The notes under the pieces were generated by a model, which did not search any database, was not told the DNA's origin, and saw nothing but the letters and a program-made list of their open reading frames with translations. From positions 875,001-939,000 of the forward strand of contig JAEMWC010000197.1 of the NCBI GenBank assembly GCA_016490735.1: DNA of 64,000 nucleotides. The letters are read 5' to 3'. Shown piece after piece: positions 44,974-55,859 of this stretch (the first letter of the stretch is position 1; every line of letters begins with the position of its first letter). Source of the stretch: Pachyseris speciosa. Its lineage: Eukaryota > Cnidaria > Anthozoa > Scleractinia > Pachyseridae. The translations under genes were made by a program, and so were the position numbers.

Positions 44974-46981
44974 TTGATTAAGATAGCAATTAAATTTAGA
45001 CTTACTTGTTACAGCGCAATCAAAAAACTGGTGAACGCTGTGAAAATATAGTACGAGCGCTTGCCTTTGCGAATCACAGATCAACTGGCTAATTGAGCTA
45101 AAACAAAGCATTTATCATATCTAACAGAAACAAGGAATTAACTGTCAGTCGTTGGCACTGGGTCAGGTGCTAGAAGAGTGAGAGGAATGGGGAAGTGTGC
45201 GCCTCTGACGTAAATGTAAAAAAAGAAATTGACTTTCCTTTTTGACGGCTTTGTTTCTGTTACGAGGAAAACAATTCTTGCTTAGTCATGATACGTGGGA
45301 CATAAACACTTAAGGTAGTTGTATAAGCAGAGTTCAATGTCCATTCTTAATTTACCTTTTAAATTTACACGAGGAAAATTAACTATGAACTGGCAACACA
45401 AAGTGACTAATTGTAATTCATATAAATCTTAGTAAGTTTCTCCGTTTAGCCGGTGACAGGTTACCTTGCATCGAAACTTCGTCACTTGAGATTGCCTTTG
45501 CGAACTTGAACGGACTAATCAATGGTAGTTTCCACCCAACAATGCATTTTAACTACGAAAATAGTTCGACTAGAGTGTTCCCGACAACAGACCTCGGAAA
45601 GAAACGTGTAAAACGAAAGCCCCCCCCCCCCCCCCCCGAAATAAAAGAGAAAAGAACCACATTCCGCCGACTTGCGAACTACAAATACTTGTTAATTTGG
45701 ATAAAAATTAGCAACGTTGAAACTTAATAATAATATTTAATTGTGTTTCCCACCCAGTGGAGGTCTTGTTGATTCCAAGAAAGAAAGCAATTAAAGTTAG
45801 ACTTTCTTGCTATATTTTTGTATCATATCTAACAGAAAGAATAAATTTTAAAACTGTCATTCGGCAGGGGCACCCAACGAGCCAAATCAACGAAACACAA
45901 CGTAGTAGAAAGGCAGTTTTGAGTACCTAATGGTGTTTGAAGTCTACCGGTTTATAGTGATGTTCAGTCACTAGCTAGAAGAATTTGATCTGTTCGGATT
46001 CTGCAGATGAAAATTTAATAGCCCGGCCGAGAATGTTAGGAGCAAAATCTTTCTTTGAGAAAATGCTAGCTGAACTGCACGTACTTTATAGGGAAGTAGT
46101 TTCTTTCCGAAACTGTTAGCTGACGTTCTGACTGCCAAAAACAACAAATACGACCTTGCCGAAAACCCTAGGGGCTATGATTTCCCCATTGCGAATCTTT
46201 TAGGTCACGTTTCAGCTACGATAATCTAAGTGCATAATCAACGCCGGAAGACTAAGGCGAACTACACTCCACAGATCGTGAACGGGGCAGTCTACCTAAA
46301 CTTGTCGTTGGGTTCCCCTTGTTGAGGGAAAGTGTTCACTTGTTACGTAAATATAAGGCGGGATAGAAATGATTTTCCTTTTTACTTTGTTTCAGCTACG
46401 TATACAAAGAAAACAATTCTTGTTTAGTCATGATACGTTGGACATAAAAACTAACTTGAGGTAGATATATATGAGCAGAGTTCACTGTTCAATGTCCGTT
46501 TTTTTAATTTAAACGAGGACAACTGGCAAGACACATATCAAACTCAGTAAGGTTTCTCCGGCGTTATCTTGCATCTAAACTTAGTTACCCGATACTTAAA
46601 CGAACAAATTTATGATAGTTTCCACCCAGCAATGTATTTTCAATACGAAACCGGACAACAAACCTCGGAAAGAAGCTTTCTGACAATTTTTCTCTCGGCA
46701 CGTGTATTTCGAAAGATTCTGTTTTCCCTGAAATTCGTACTTAAGGCAATAAGAGTCTAGCCAATGAGATTCGACCAGATTTGTCTGTTAGTGTATAATT
46801 GAATAGTCTTCGTCAGTTTCGCACGCTCACATATGTGTTGTATATACTAAAACAATTATTCACCTTAGTGGCGGTTAAAAGTGGTGGATATTTACCGAGC
46901 CGCTTCCCCCACCACTTTGGATACGCAATCAAACTGGTTTTCCAGTGAAACTCAGTTCTTTTCAAACTTTCAATAATGATG

Positions 46982-47027
<46 letters not shown>
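44974..47027. repeat. Tandem duplication, unit 1 (2,054 bp)
   Basis: Starts TTGATTAAGATAGCAATTAA and ends in an (AAT)n tract at 46977-47028. It is nearly identical to unit 2 except that it lacks a 714 bp internal block present there (47706-48421). ORFs inside are short and not conserved as proteins. Confidence 0.85.

Positions 47028-47028
<1 letters not shown>
46977..47028. repeat. (AAT)n microsatellite at unit 1/2 junction
   Basis: About 16 AAT units; it marks the boundary of the duplicated units. Confidence 0.9.
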
Positions 47029-49748
47029 TGATTGAGATAGCAATTAAATTTAAACTTACTTGTTACAGCGCAATCAAAAAACTGGTGAACGCTGTGAAAA
47101 TCTAGTACGAGCGCTTGCCTTTGCGAATCAGAGATCAACTGGCTAATTGAGCTAAAACAAAGCATTTATCATATCTAACAGAAACAAGGAATTAACTGTC
47201 AGTCGTTGGCACTGGGTCAGGTGCTAGAAGAGTGAGAGGAATGGGGAAGTGTGCGCCTCTGACGTAAATGTAAAAAAAGAAATTGACTTTCCTTTTTGAC
47301 GGCTTTGTTTCTGTTACGAGGAAAACAATTCTTGCTTAGTCATGATACGCGGGACATAAACACTTAAGGTAGTTGTATAAGCAGAGTTCAATGTCCATTC
47401 TTAATTTACCTTTTAAATTTACACGAGGAAAATTAACTATGAACTGGCAACACAAAGTGACTAATTGTAATTCATATAAATCTTAGTAAGTTTCTCCGTT
47501 TAGCCGGTGACAGGTTACCTTGCATCGAAACTTCGTCACTTGAGATTGCCTTTGCGAACTTGAACGGACTAATCAATGGTAGTTTCCACCCAACAATGCA
47601 TTTTAACTACGAAAATAGTTCGACTAGAGTGTTCCGGACAACAGACCTCGGAAAGAAACGTGTAAAACGAAAGCCCCCCCCCCCCTGAAATAAAAGAGAA
47701 AAGAACTTTAGGGAACCGAGAAGACAATACAGTGGGCAAAATAATTTGAATTTATTCAATGAAACAGCTTGTCTACGGTTGTTTATAATTTTTGTTTCCG
47801 GCAAAACTGCAGCCAACAGAACAACGGAGTGAAGAGTTCGTGAAGATCAAAGCCTGCTCAAAGAGAACAAGTGAGCTACTGTGTAAAGGCCTGACGGAAC
47901 TAATGAGCCTAGTGATGTTGACAAAAATGCCTTTTATTTGTTCCGGATCTTGCTTACACTTTGCTTGCTTTAAAAACGCTTGAATTTTCGGTGATCGATT
48001 TTTCTTAGTTACCTAATAATGACGTACAATCTAAATGTTTTCTGACTCTGTGTTTGTTCGGCAAATTTGAAACAAAACAAAAGTTTAGTGATTAGCGAGC
48101 GAGTGTTTCGTTGAAAAGCGGAAAACCGCAGATGAAGGAAGTTGCAAACTTTCAACAAAGCACAAATCGTTGACGAAACAATATGGTTTGGTCTGATGGA
48201 GGGCGCTGGATACGCAATCAAACTGGTTGTTCAGTGAAACGTCTTTTCAAACTTTCAATAGAGCACAAATCGATGAGAAAATAATATGGTTTGGTCTGAT
48301 GGAGGACTCGCTGGATACACAAATAAAGTGCCGGTTCTTTGGTCAGTTCAGTACAAATTCTTTCCTTAAAAACGTTCGTATAAATATGTTTAAATATTTC
48401 TGTTTGTCTCACTGTTTTAGACTAACCACATTCCGCCGACTTGCGAACTACAAATACTTGTTAATTTGGATAAAAATTAGCAACGTTGAAACTTAATAAT
48501 AATATTTAATTGTGTTTCCCACCCAGTGGAGGTCTTGTTGATTCCAAGAAAGAAAGCAATTAAAGTTAGACTTTCTTGCTATATTTTTGTATCATATCTA
48601 ACAGAAAGAATAAATTTTAAAACTGTCATTCGGCAGGGGCACCCAACGAGCCAAATCAACGAAACACAACGTAGTAGAAAGGCAGTTTTGAGTACCTAAT
48701 GGTGTTTGAAGTCTACCGGTTTATAGTGATGTTCAGTCACTAGCTAGAAGAATTTGATCTGTTCGGATTCTGCAGATGAAAATTTAATAGCCCGGCCGAG
48801 AATGTTAGGAGCAAAATCTTTCTTTGAGAAAATGCTAGCTGAACTGCACGTACTTTATAGGGAAGTAGTTTCTTTCCGAAACTGTTAGCTGACGTTCTGA
48901 CTGCCAAAAACAACAAATACGACCTTGCCGAAAACCCTAGGGGCTATGATTTCCCCATTGCGAATCTTTTAGGTCACGTTTCAGCTACGATAATCTAAGT
49001 GCATAATCAACGCCGGAAGACTAAGGCGAACTACACTCCACAGATCGTGAACGGGGCAGTCTACCTAAACTTGTCGTTGGGTTCCCCTTGTTGAGGGAAA
49101 GTGTTCACTTGTTACGTAAATATAAGGCGGGATAGAAATGATTTTCCTTTTTACTTTGTTTCAGCTACGTATACAAAGAAAACAATTCTTGTTTAGTCAT
49201 GATACGTTGGACATAAAAACTAACTTGAGGTAGTTATATGAGCAGAGTTCACTGTTCAATGTCCGTTTTTTTAATTTAAACGAGGACAACTGGCAAGACA
49301 CATATCAAACTCAGTAAGGTTTCTCCGGCGTTATCTTGCATCTAAACTTAGTTACCCGATACTTAAACGAACAAATTTATGATAGTTTCCACCCAGCAAT
49401 GTATTTTCAATACGAAACCGGACAACAAACCTCGGAAAGAAGCTTTCTGACAATTTTTCTCTCGGCACGTGTATTTCGAAAGATTCTGTTTTCCCTGAAA
49501 TTCGTACTTAAGGCAATAAGAGTCTAGCCAATGAGATTCGACCAGATTTGTCTGTTAGTGTATAATTGAATAGTCTTCGTCAGTTTCGCACGCTCACATA
49601 TGTGTTGTATATACTAAAACAATTATTCACCTTAGTGGCGGTTAAAAGTGGTGGATATTTACCGAGCCGCTTCCCCCACCACGTTGGATACGCAATCAAA
49701 CTGGTTTTCCAGTGAAACTCAGTTCTTTTCAAACTTTCAATAATGATG

Positions 49749-49780
<32 letters not shown>

Positions 49781-49795
49781 TAATAATAATAATAA
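47028..49795. repeat. Tandem duplication, unit 2 (2,768 bp)
   Basis: Same start as unit 1, with the extra 714 bp block at 47706-48421, which contains two tandem copies of TATGGTTTGGTCTGATGGAG. Ends in the (AAT)n tract at 49740-49796. Differences from unit 1 are few (for example ACGTGGG versus ACGCGGG near 45295/47349). Confidence 0.85.
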
Positions 49796-49796
49796 T
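49740..49796. repeat. (AAT)n microsatellite at unit 2/3 junction
   Basis: AAT units with one interruption (AAATAA). Confidence 0.9.
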
Positions 49797-50860
49797 TGAT
49801 TAAGATAGCAATTAAATTTAAACTTACTTGTTACAGCGCAATCAAAAAACTGGTGAACGCTGTGAAAATCTAGTACGAGCGCTTGCCTTTGCGAATTAGA
49901 GATCAACTGGCTAATTGAGCTAAAACAAAGCATTTATCATATCTAACAGAAACAAGGAATTAACTGTCAGTCGTTGGCACTGGGTCAGGTGCTAGAAGAG
50001 TGAGAGGAATGGGGAACTGTGCGCCTCTGACGTAAATGTAGAAAAAGAAATTGACTTTCCTTTTTGACGGCTTTGTTTCTGTTACGAGGAAAACAATTCT
50101 TGCTTAGTCATGATACGCGGGACATAAACACTTGAGGTAGTTGTATGAGCAGAGTTCAATGTCCATTCTTAATTTACCTTTTAAATTTACACGAGGACAA
50201 TTAACTATGAACTGGCAACACAAAGTGACTAATTGTAATTCATATAAATCTTAGTAAGTTTCTCCGTTTAGCCGGTGACAGGTTACCTTGCATCGAAACT
50301 TCGTCACATGAGATTGCCTTTGCGAACTTGAACGGACTAATTAATGGTAGTTTCCACCCAACAATGCATTTTAACTACGAAAATAGTTCGACTAGAGTGT
50401 TCCGGACAACAGACCTCGGACCAATTTTTCTCTCGGCACGTGTATTTCGAAAGATTCTGTTTTCCCTGAAATTCGCACTTAAGACAATAAGAGTCTAGCC
50501 AATGAGATTCGACCAAATTTATTCCTACAATATTGTTTGTTAGTATATACCACACAAATGAATAGTCCTCGTTTTCGCGCGCTCTGATCGCGGGTTAACT
50601 CGGAAGTGATTAGCAAGTACACCTCCGAGCAGCCGGCGCGCAGTTCATATATGATTTATTTCATATACCATTCACATGTCGGTATATTGTCAAACATAAA
50701 GTAATGTTTTGGTCCGCTAGTTATTCAGCTTGTGTGGTATACACTAAAACAATTATTCACCTCAGTGTCGGTGAAAATGGTGGATATTTACCTCGTCGCT
50801 TCGCGGCTTGGTAAATATCCACCACTATTCACCTCCACTTCGGTGAATAGTTGTTAATTA
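49796..50860. repeat. Tandem duplication, unit 3, internally deleted
   Basis: Begins like units 1 and 2, but at 50420 jumps from ACAGACCTCGGA to CAATTTTTCTCTCGGCACG, skipping about 1.08 kb between two sites that share ACCTCGGAAAGAA. It then carries the complete composite MITE at 50540-50855, of which units 1 and 2 keep only a shortened form. Confidence 0.8.
50540..50855. mobile_element. Composite MITE, second locus
   Basis: 50540-50747 has ends TTAGTATATACCACACAA / TTGTGTGGTATACACTAA; 50748-50855 is a hairpin with ends AACAATTATTCACC / GGTGAATAGTTGTT and the stem GGTGGATATTTACC / GGTAAATATCCACC. A SINE-like scrap GCAGTTCATATATGATTTAT sits inside the first unit. Mirror of the arrangement at 21845-22091. 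Confidence 0.8.
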
Positions 50861-52800
50861 TTCTCATTTGCCAGCCTGATTTGCGGTGATTCAGCTCATC
50901 ATTGAGTCTGAGTAAACCTCGGTTAAAGAAGAACATACGTCGATATTTAATAATATGGTTTGGTCCAATCAGGAAGAACGCTGGATATGCAATCAAACTG
51001 GTTCTCCAGTGAAACGTCTTTTCAAACTTTCAATACAGCAAAATAATATTCTTTGGTGTGATGTAGGACGCTGGATACGCAAATAAAATGCCGTTTCTTC
51101 AGTAAAAATTCTTTCCATAAAAATTTCCATAAAGATATGTCTATTTGTCTCATTTTAGACTCGGATGCTTTGGAAAAAGTGGAAATCACCCCACATTTCA
51201 ACTTGCGAACTGCACTGAGATACTTAGTCAGGGTAACTAAATTAGCAATGTGAAATACCTGATTACATCACTCCAAAATTAGGTGTGCTTCCCTAGCACA
51301 CCTTTCGAGTTGTCCACCACATAAAGGAAAGTAGTGGTGACAATGCTGTTTCATTTTAAAGTCCAGGCTAACAAACAAAAGTATGTAAATAAACACAGAG
51401 GGTGTGTAATTACAACACACCCTGTGATCATTCTACAACTCATCGTAAGTTAATGAGATGCAAATCTTCTCCAACTGGAGAAATCTACTTTATCCAAGGC
51501 AACACAGGTTTGCTATTTTAGGGCATCTTTATTACCAGACGTAACTAATCGCTGACATCAATGACATCTGAGTTACTGTATGCTTTAGTCTTTGTATATC
51601 GATGCATATATGCATCGATACAGAATAATGTTCAGTGTTCAATGTTTTCACTGTAACTTACGTTGAAACTGAAGAAACCTCACGCTCATTCAACGTTTTA
51701 AATGCGACAACATAGTCGAGATACGCAGCCGTTAGTCCGTGTAAACAGAGTACAACATCTTCAACTGAGCACCAGGAGCCGATGGTAGCATAATTGCAAC
51801 AAATGTCCAGTAAACCAGTGTCCGTAAAAAAACGAGGTTATCTTTGCTGTAGGTGCGTGAATTAAGTGTCAGTTGTAATGTAAGAGAAAACATATAAGCT
51901 ATTCGTCGGGACGAACAAAAACTGTGCGTACACATGTACTGATACATCAATAATAAGAGGATCAGGCCGTAATGCGAGATTTCAATGTATTCAATTCTTC
52001 TCTCGGAAAGTATTTTGTGGTTACATCACTCAATAAAATTCGTACACGAGCGATATAGAGTATTTATGATAGTTACCCTGTGAACTGATAAAGAAAACTG
52101 GAACTAGTAGAGGTAATAACAGATGAAATCAAAACGTTGGCAGTAGTCATTCAGTGGTGATTTGAATACTACTGAATTATAGTTGTACAATCGTCAGCTG
52201 ATCGTGGGTGTACAATGTCAGGTTTGCGTGACGCTGCCTTGTTGAAGAACAAATTAAACATGTCCTCAGTACGAGCAAAAGCAGGCTGATGACCTTTGCG
52301 AGCGGAGATGTTACAACATCAGATCAGTCACTCAGTATATGGCAACGGATCGTGAACGAGTCTCCAGCATGGAACACAAGAAAAAAACGCACACACACAT
52401 GGATTGGTGGACAGCTCTTCTAAGTCTCAAATGATGAAGCAAGACGCAAAAGATTGTGAAACTGGCACCAGATAGTATAACTTTCATCAAATCCTGTAGG
52501 CCAAGTTACACATGCGAATGATTTTCATCTTTAACACTTTATGTGTTTTATTACAGCCATTTTGAAGTCACTACTTGCTTCTTAATATCTGATTGCCTCT
52601 TATGCAACAGTGCCATCAGTTATTCACGAATCGCACTATTTTTTGCTCTAAATCGCATCCTTTTTACGTTAATGAGTCAGACGATGAGGACTAAACTTTG
52701 TTCTGCTGTGGCTTGACAGCTTTGAATGACTTATCAAAACCTGTTTCGTTTGATCATGACATGATTGTTTGCATAATTTATTTAACAGCGTTTTCCGGTA
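50861..52800. other. Spacer without recognised gene
   Basis: Contains diverged relatives of the duplicated units (51190-51230, 50950-51070). A 72 aa minus-strand ORF at 51732-51950 looks hydrophobic, but I recognise no family. Confidence 0.4.
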
Positions 52801-53027
52801 GGGGCCCGTTTCTCGCGAGTCCCGGTAACTTAACGGGCCCGAAACCGTATTTGAAATGAAAATCTCAAGAAAAGTAGGGTGTGTTCTGATCTCTAATGAA
52901 GCTCATTTTGTTACTCTAACTGGCTTTACAGTATAATTTTCAAAACTTTTGAAACTCCCATCTGGAATGGAAAACAAAACAGCTTAACGGACCCGGTGAT
53001 TACCGGGAGCTTCGAGGACCGGGCCCC
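52801..53027. mobile_element. MITE, GGGGCCCG ends
   Basis: Left GGGGCCCGTTTCTCG, right CGAGGACCGGGCCCC, with inner CCCGGTAACTTAACGG versus CTTAACGGACCCGGTGAT. Non-coding, 227 bp. Confidence 0.7.
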
Positions 53028-53180
53028 AGTTTCCTTGCTTCCCGCATAGTCGTCTATAAACGACTACGTGGGAGGCTACGGGTTTCCTGAAGAAGATAAA
53101 TAAATCAGTAATATTGACAAAAACAAAACCCTGTCTGATTTCAAAATGAGTGTAATAAAGTGGTAATTGAACCTCTTGCC

Positions 53181-53258
53181 GTGCAATTTTGGTCTGAAAT
53201 CATTCCGAAATTTGAAATCGAACTAAAATTACACGTATGATTTCAGACCAAATTGCAC
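53181..53258. repeat. Hairpin repeat, GTGCAATTTTGGTCTGAAAT
   Basis: GTGCAATTTTGGTCTGAAAT and its complement ATTTCAGACCAAATTGCAC stand 40 bp apart and form a 22 bp stem. Confidence 0.75.
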
Positions 53259-53980
53259 TCCACTCAGTTCATTTAGCATCAGTAAACAGCTTTTCTAAAA
53301 AAGTAATCCGTTTGTTGCCCTGCGTGTTTTCTGTCACGATCGCAAAATCGCGATGACGACAGCAAGTAATCGGTGCTTAGCAGCCGAAGAGAGAGTTTTT
53401 CCGTTTACCGAGCGGACGTGTTGAACGGCTATGTGCTCGTTACAGTTAAACGGACAGGTGTAAACTTTCTTTGATTTCAGTTTCCCCAATTTATTTAAAC
53501 ACGCTTTAAAAAGGTGGGGTAGCAAATGGCGCTCAAAGAATTTAATGTTCGATCGCACATACGACACAGGAGAATAAATCATTTTATGTTGGATATGTCG
53601 TCACCCAGTGACAGTTGCTTCCTCCTGTCTACAACGTGCATGATATCACGGCTCCGTTCTCTCCTCTCCTCCGAGGCCTTACGACACAAGGAAATAGGGA
53701 TACTCGAGGAAATAAGCCGGATGAACGTGGATTATTTTCGCTAAACGGTGCTCACTGTCGTTTTGCGGATTTTCCATCTGTGCGATATTCAGCACGGCAA
53801 GCAAGGTCTTTTGGGTGAACATGGGTGTATGGGAAGAACAAAATGTTGTACGAAAGTCGAGCGAGTCGATGTTTTGGCCGCGCGAAAATGGGGGGCGAGA
53901 GCAAAAGAGAACCAACCGCCCACTTGTCGGTCCTGTCACGCCTGAGGGCACTCATCGAGATTTCATGCTGTCATCGGCTG

Positions 53981-55130
53981 TCATAAATTGACCAATGAAA
54001 TGTTTCGACTTAGGTAACGGAAGTGAACTTTTAGGGACACGTGTTTAACCAAAACAAACTTGACTTGGCAAAATATTTTGAAAGCAACACGCGTACGTAA
54101 TTCTTCTTCCATCACTCTTTTCAACGAGTACAATTGTTTTCCTTTAAGAGACATGAGTGCTTCCACATCAACTTCCTGGACAGGAGTCTTACCATCAGAC
54201 AACAGTTTGACAATCAAACCAAAATTGTCTTCTTCTTAGGCCGCTTTTCTTTTCTGGGCCTTTCTTTTATTTTCCTGTTTTGAAAAGCACTTTTTTTCTC
54301 AGCAAGCCAGCACTGTTATCCTTTATTCATTAAAAATCTCTCTGGATTGCCAACCCATCTTTAAGCTTTTCATTTTTGGTATACATACAGGGTGCTAAGG
54401 TGTTCTTTCAGATCTTTCTCTTCTTCCTCTACGTGTTTTTGTACTTTTACAAGCTTTTCAATATTTGATCTTAGAGTTAGTTGGTCAGAAGGAATGAGAA
54501 CATTATTCTCATCAAAAAACTTTCATGCAGCACCAGGATTTTGGTGATTCAATATTGCATCAACATTTGAACAGAACATTGAAACACGCTGATGGCTTTC
54601 ATATTGCCGTCTTCCTTCAGAATGAAATAACTTCACAAATTCACAATTATTTTTACACTTGTGATAACATGAACCATAGATTTTTGGTAGCACGCTATTC
54701 ATGAACTTTGCTCTTTCTGTTGTTGGCCTTGGTATCCAGAAGTATTTGGTCTGCTCCCAAGGATGTGTGTGTGTGGTTTTTTTCTTTTTGGCCTTTGAAA
54801 TTTAATGCCTCCAAAACACAAGGTTTGATGACTTGTAGAAGGTACATGCCCTGTTGTTGACGCTGCATCACCTTTATTTGTTGATATAAATTAATTTCTC
54901 TTTCTAAAGAATCGCTTCACTTCAATGTTAGACATACCTGTCACCGAAAAAGGAATAAAAAATCTTAGATTACTAAGCTTAAACATTTTAAAATATAGCG
55001 GAATGCATGAAACTTCAAAGTTCAAACTTCAACAATAAAAATATATCTTACCGATTTGTTTCAGGTCACTTTCTTCAACATCCTGTAGATGATCTAATTT
55101 TTTTATCCCTTCTTTGCATAATTGCTCTTG
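53981..55130 (-). pseudogene. Broken gene with N-terminal SAM-like domain
   Basis: Minus strand. An exon ending at 55052 reads DLEGFQEQLCKEGIKKLDHL, then QDVEESDLKQI; donor GTAAGA follows. The next exon begins at 54937 after CGGTGACAG and continues GMSNIEVKRFFRKRN before a stop at 54891-54893. Joined, this is a SAM-like fold (DLxxIGM...RxRF). Further open pieces on the same strand follow: YFWIPRPTTERAKFMNSVLP and YGSCYHKCKNNCEFV near 54740-54620, a stop at about 54530, then the coiled-coil-like KLVKVQKHVEEEEKDLKEHL near 54420-54470, and a 78 aa ORF at 53981-54217 with KQLYSLKRVMEEELRTR. Stops and frame changes show decay. I cannot name the protein; it may belong to a multicopy or transposon-carried family. 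Confidence 0.5.
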
Positions 55131-55394
55131 GAAGCCCTCTAGGTCTGTAAATTTTAGAAATCCTTGCAATGTGTGTTCATCCGTCTGTTCATCCGTCTGT
55201 TCATCCGCCGTTTGGGGTGGGTCATGTTATTTTATGTTCTCACTCTTAGGGGCCACGTTAAGTTGTGCATTTGAAGGAACAGAGCCACATGAAAATATGT
55301 CTAAGGAAATGAAAATGTAAAAAATGCATCAACGCCCCCCCCCCCCCCCCCCTCTAATAAATGACCCGTCCCTAAAGACCGCAAATCGGTTCGA

Positions 55395-55770
55395 GTGTTT
55401 TCTCCTGTGACAAAACCAAACGACGGAAAGTCTTCACGCAAAACTTTAGAATTTCAAGAATCTGAGAAGGAAACTAATGATAATCTTGACCAGGTTTTGA
55501 ACATAGATAATCTTCCCGAAGGAGGGCTCCAAGTCAAAATTGTCCTTAATACCAACTCTGGAAATGTTCTCGCACGAATTCCCCGCCACAAAGGAGACCA
55601 AATACTGGCACGCTGCAGCTAGCACTATAACAAAACATTCCGAATTGTACTCAGAAGTTCTAAATGCTGTCACCAAAAAATCTTCTCATGAAATGTCAGA
55701 GTACCTGAAATCTGAAAGCATGTTGCTATCTAACAAGCCAGACGAAATCACTGGGTTTTCCAACACAGTA
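55395..55770 (+). pseudogene. Unrecognised ORF broken by one frame change
   Basis: Frame 1 (55395-about 55600) includes TLEFQESEKETNDNLDQVLN and LPEGGLQVKIVLNTNSGNVL; frame 2 takes over near 55600 as TKYWHAAASTITKHSELYSE and VLNAVTKKSSHEMSEYLKSE. The overlap lies at AAAGGAGACCAAATACTGG. The two halves have uniform codon style and join sensibly, so one protein of about 125 aa was probably encoded. No family recognised. It is cut off by a repeat at 55780. Confidence 0.4.
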
Positions 55771-55859
55771 TTCTTGGAGTTTCCTTCCCTCCTCTCCCCC
55801 CCCCCCTCTCTTTTTTTGCTCTCGCCCCCAATTTTCGCGCGGCCAAAACATCGAAAATC

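Larger units (their letters stand above)
53867..55853. mobile_element. Inverted repeats bracketing two broken ORFs
   Basis: CGATGTTTTGGCCGCGCGAA (53867-53906, continuing to GGCGAGAGCAAAA) is inverted at 55815-55853. The 1.9 kb between holds the SAM-like pseudogene (minus) and an ORF fragment (plus). Either these are the ends of one decayed DNA element or two copies of a short repeat in opposite orientation. Confidence 0.45.

Noticed and set aside
46569..46760. 63 aa ORF repeated at 49336-49527
   Set aside because: Identical only because the 2 kb unit is duplicated; no sign of coding constraint.
51732..51950. 72 aa hydrophobic minus-strand ORF, perhaps a receptor fragment
   Set aside because: No recognisable family motif and no splice context.
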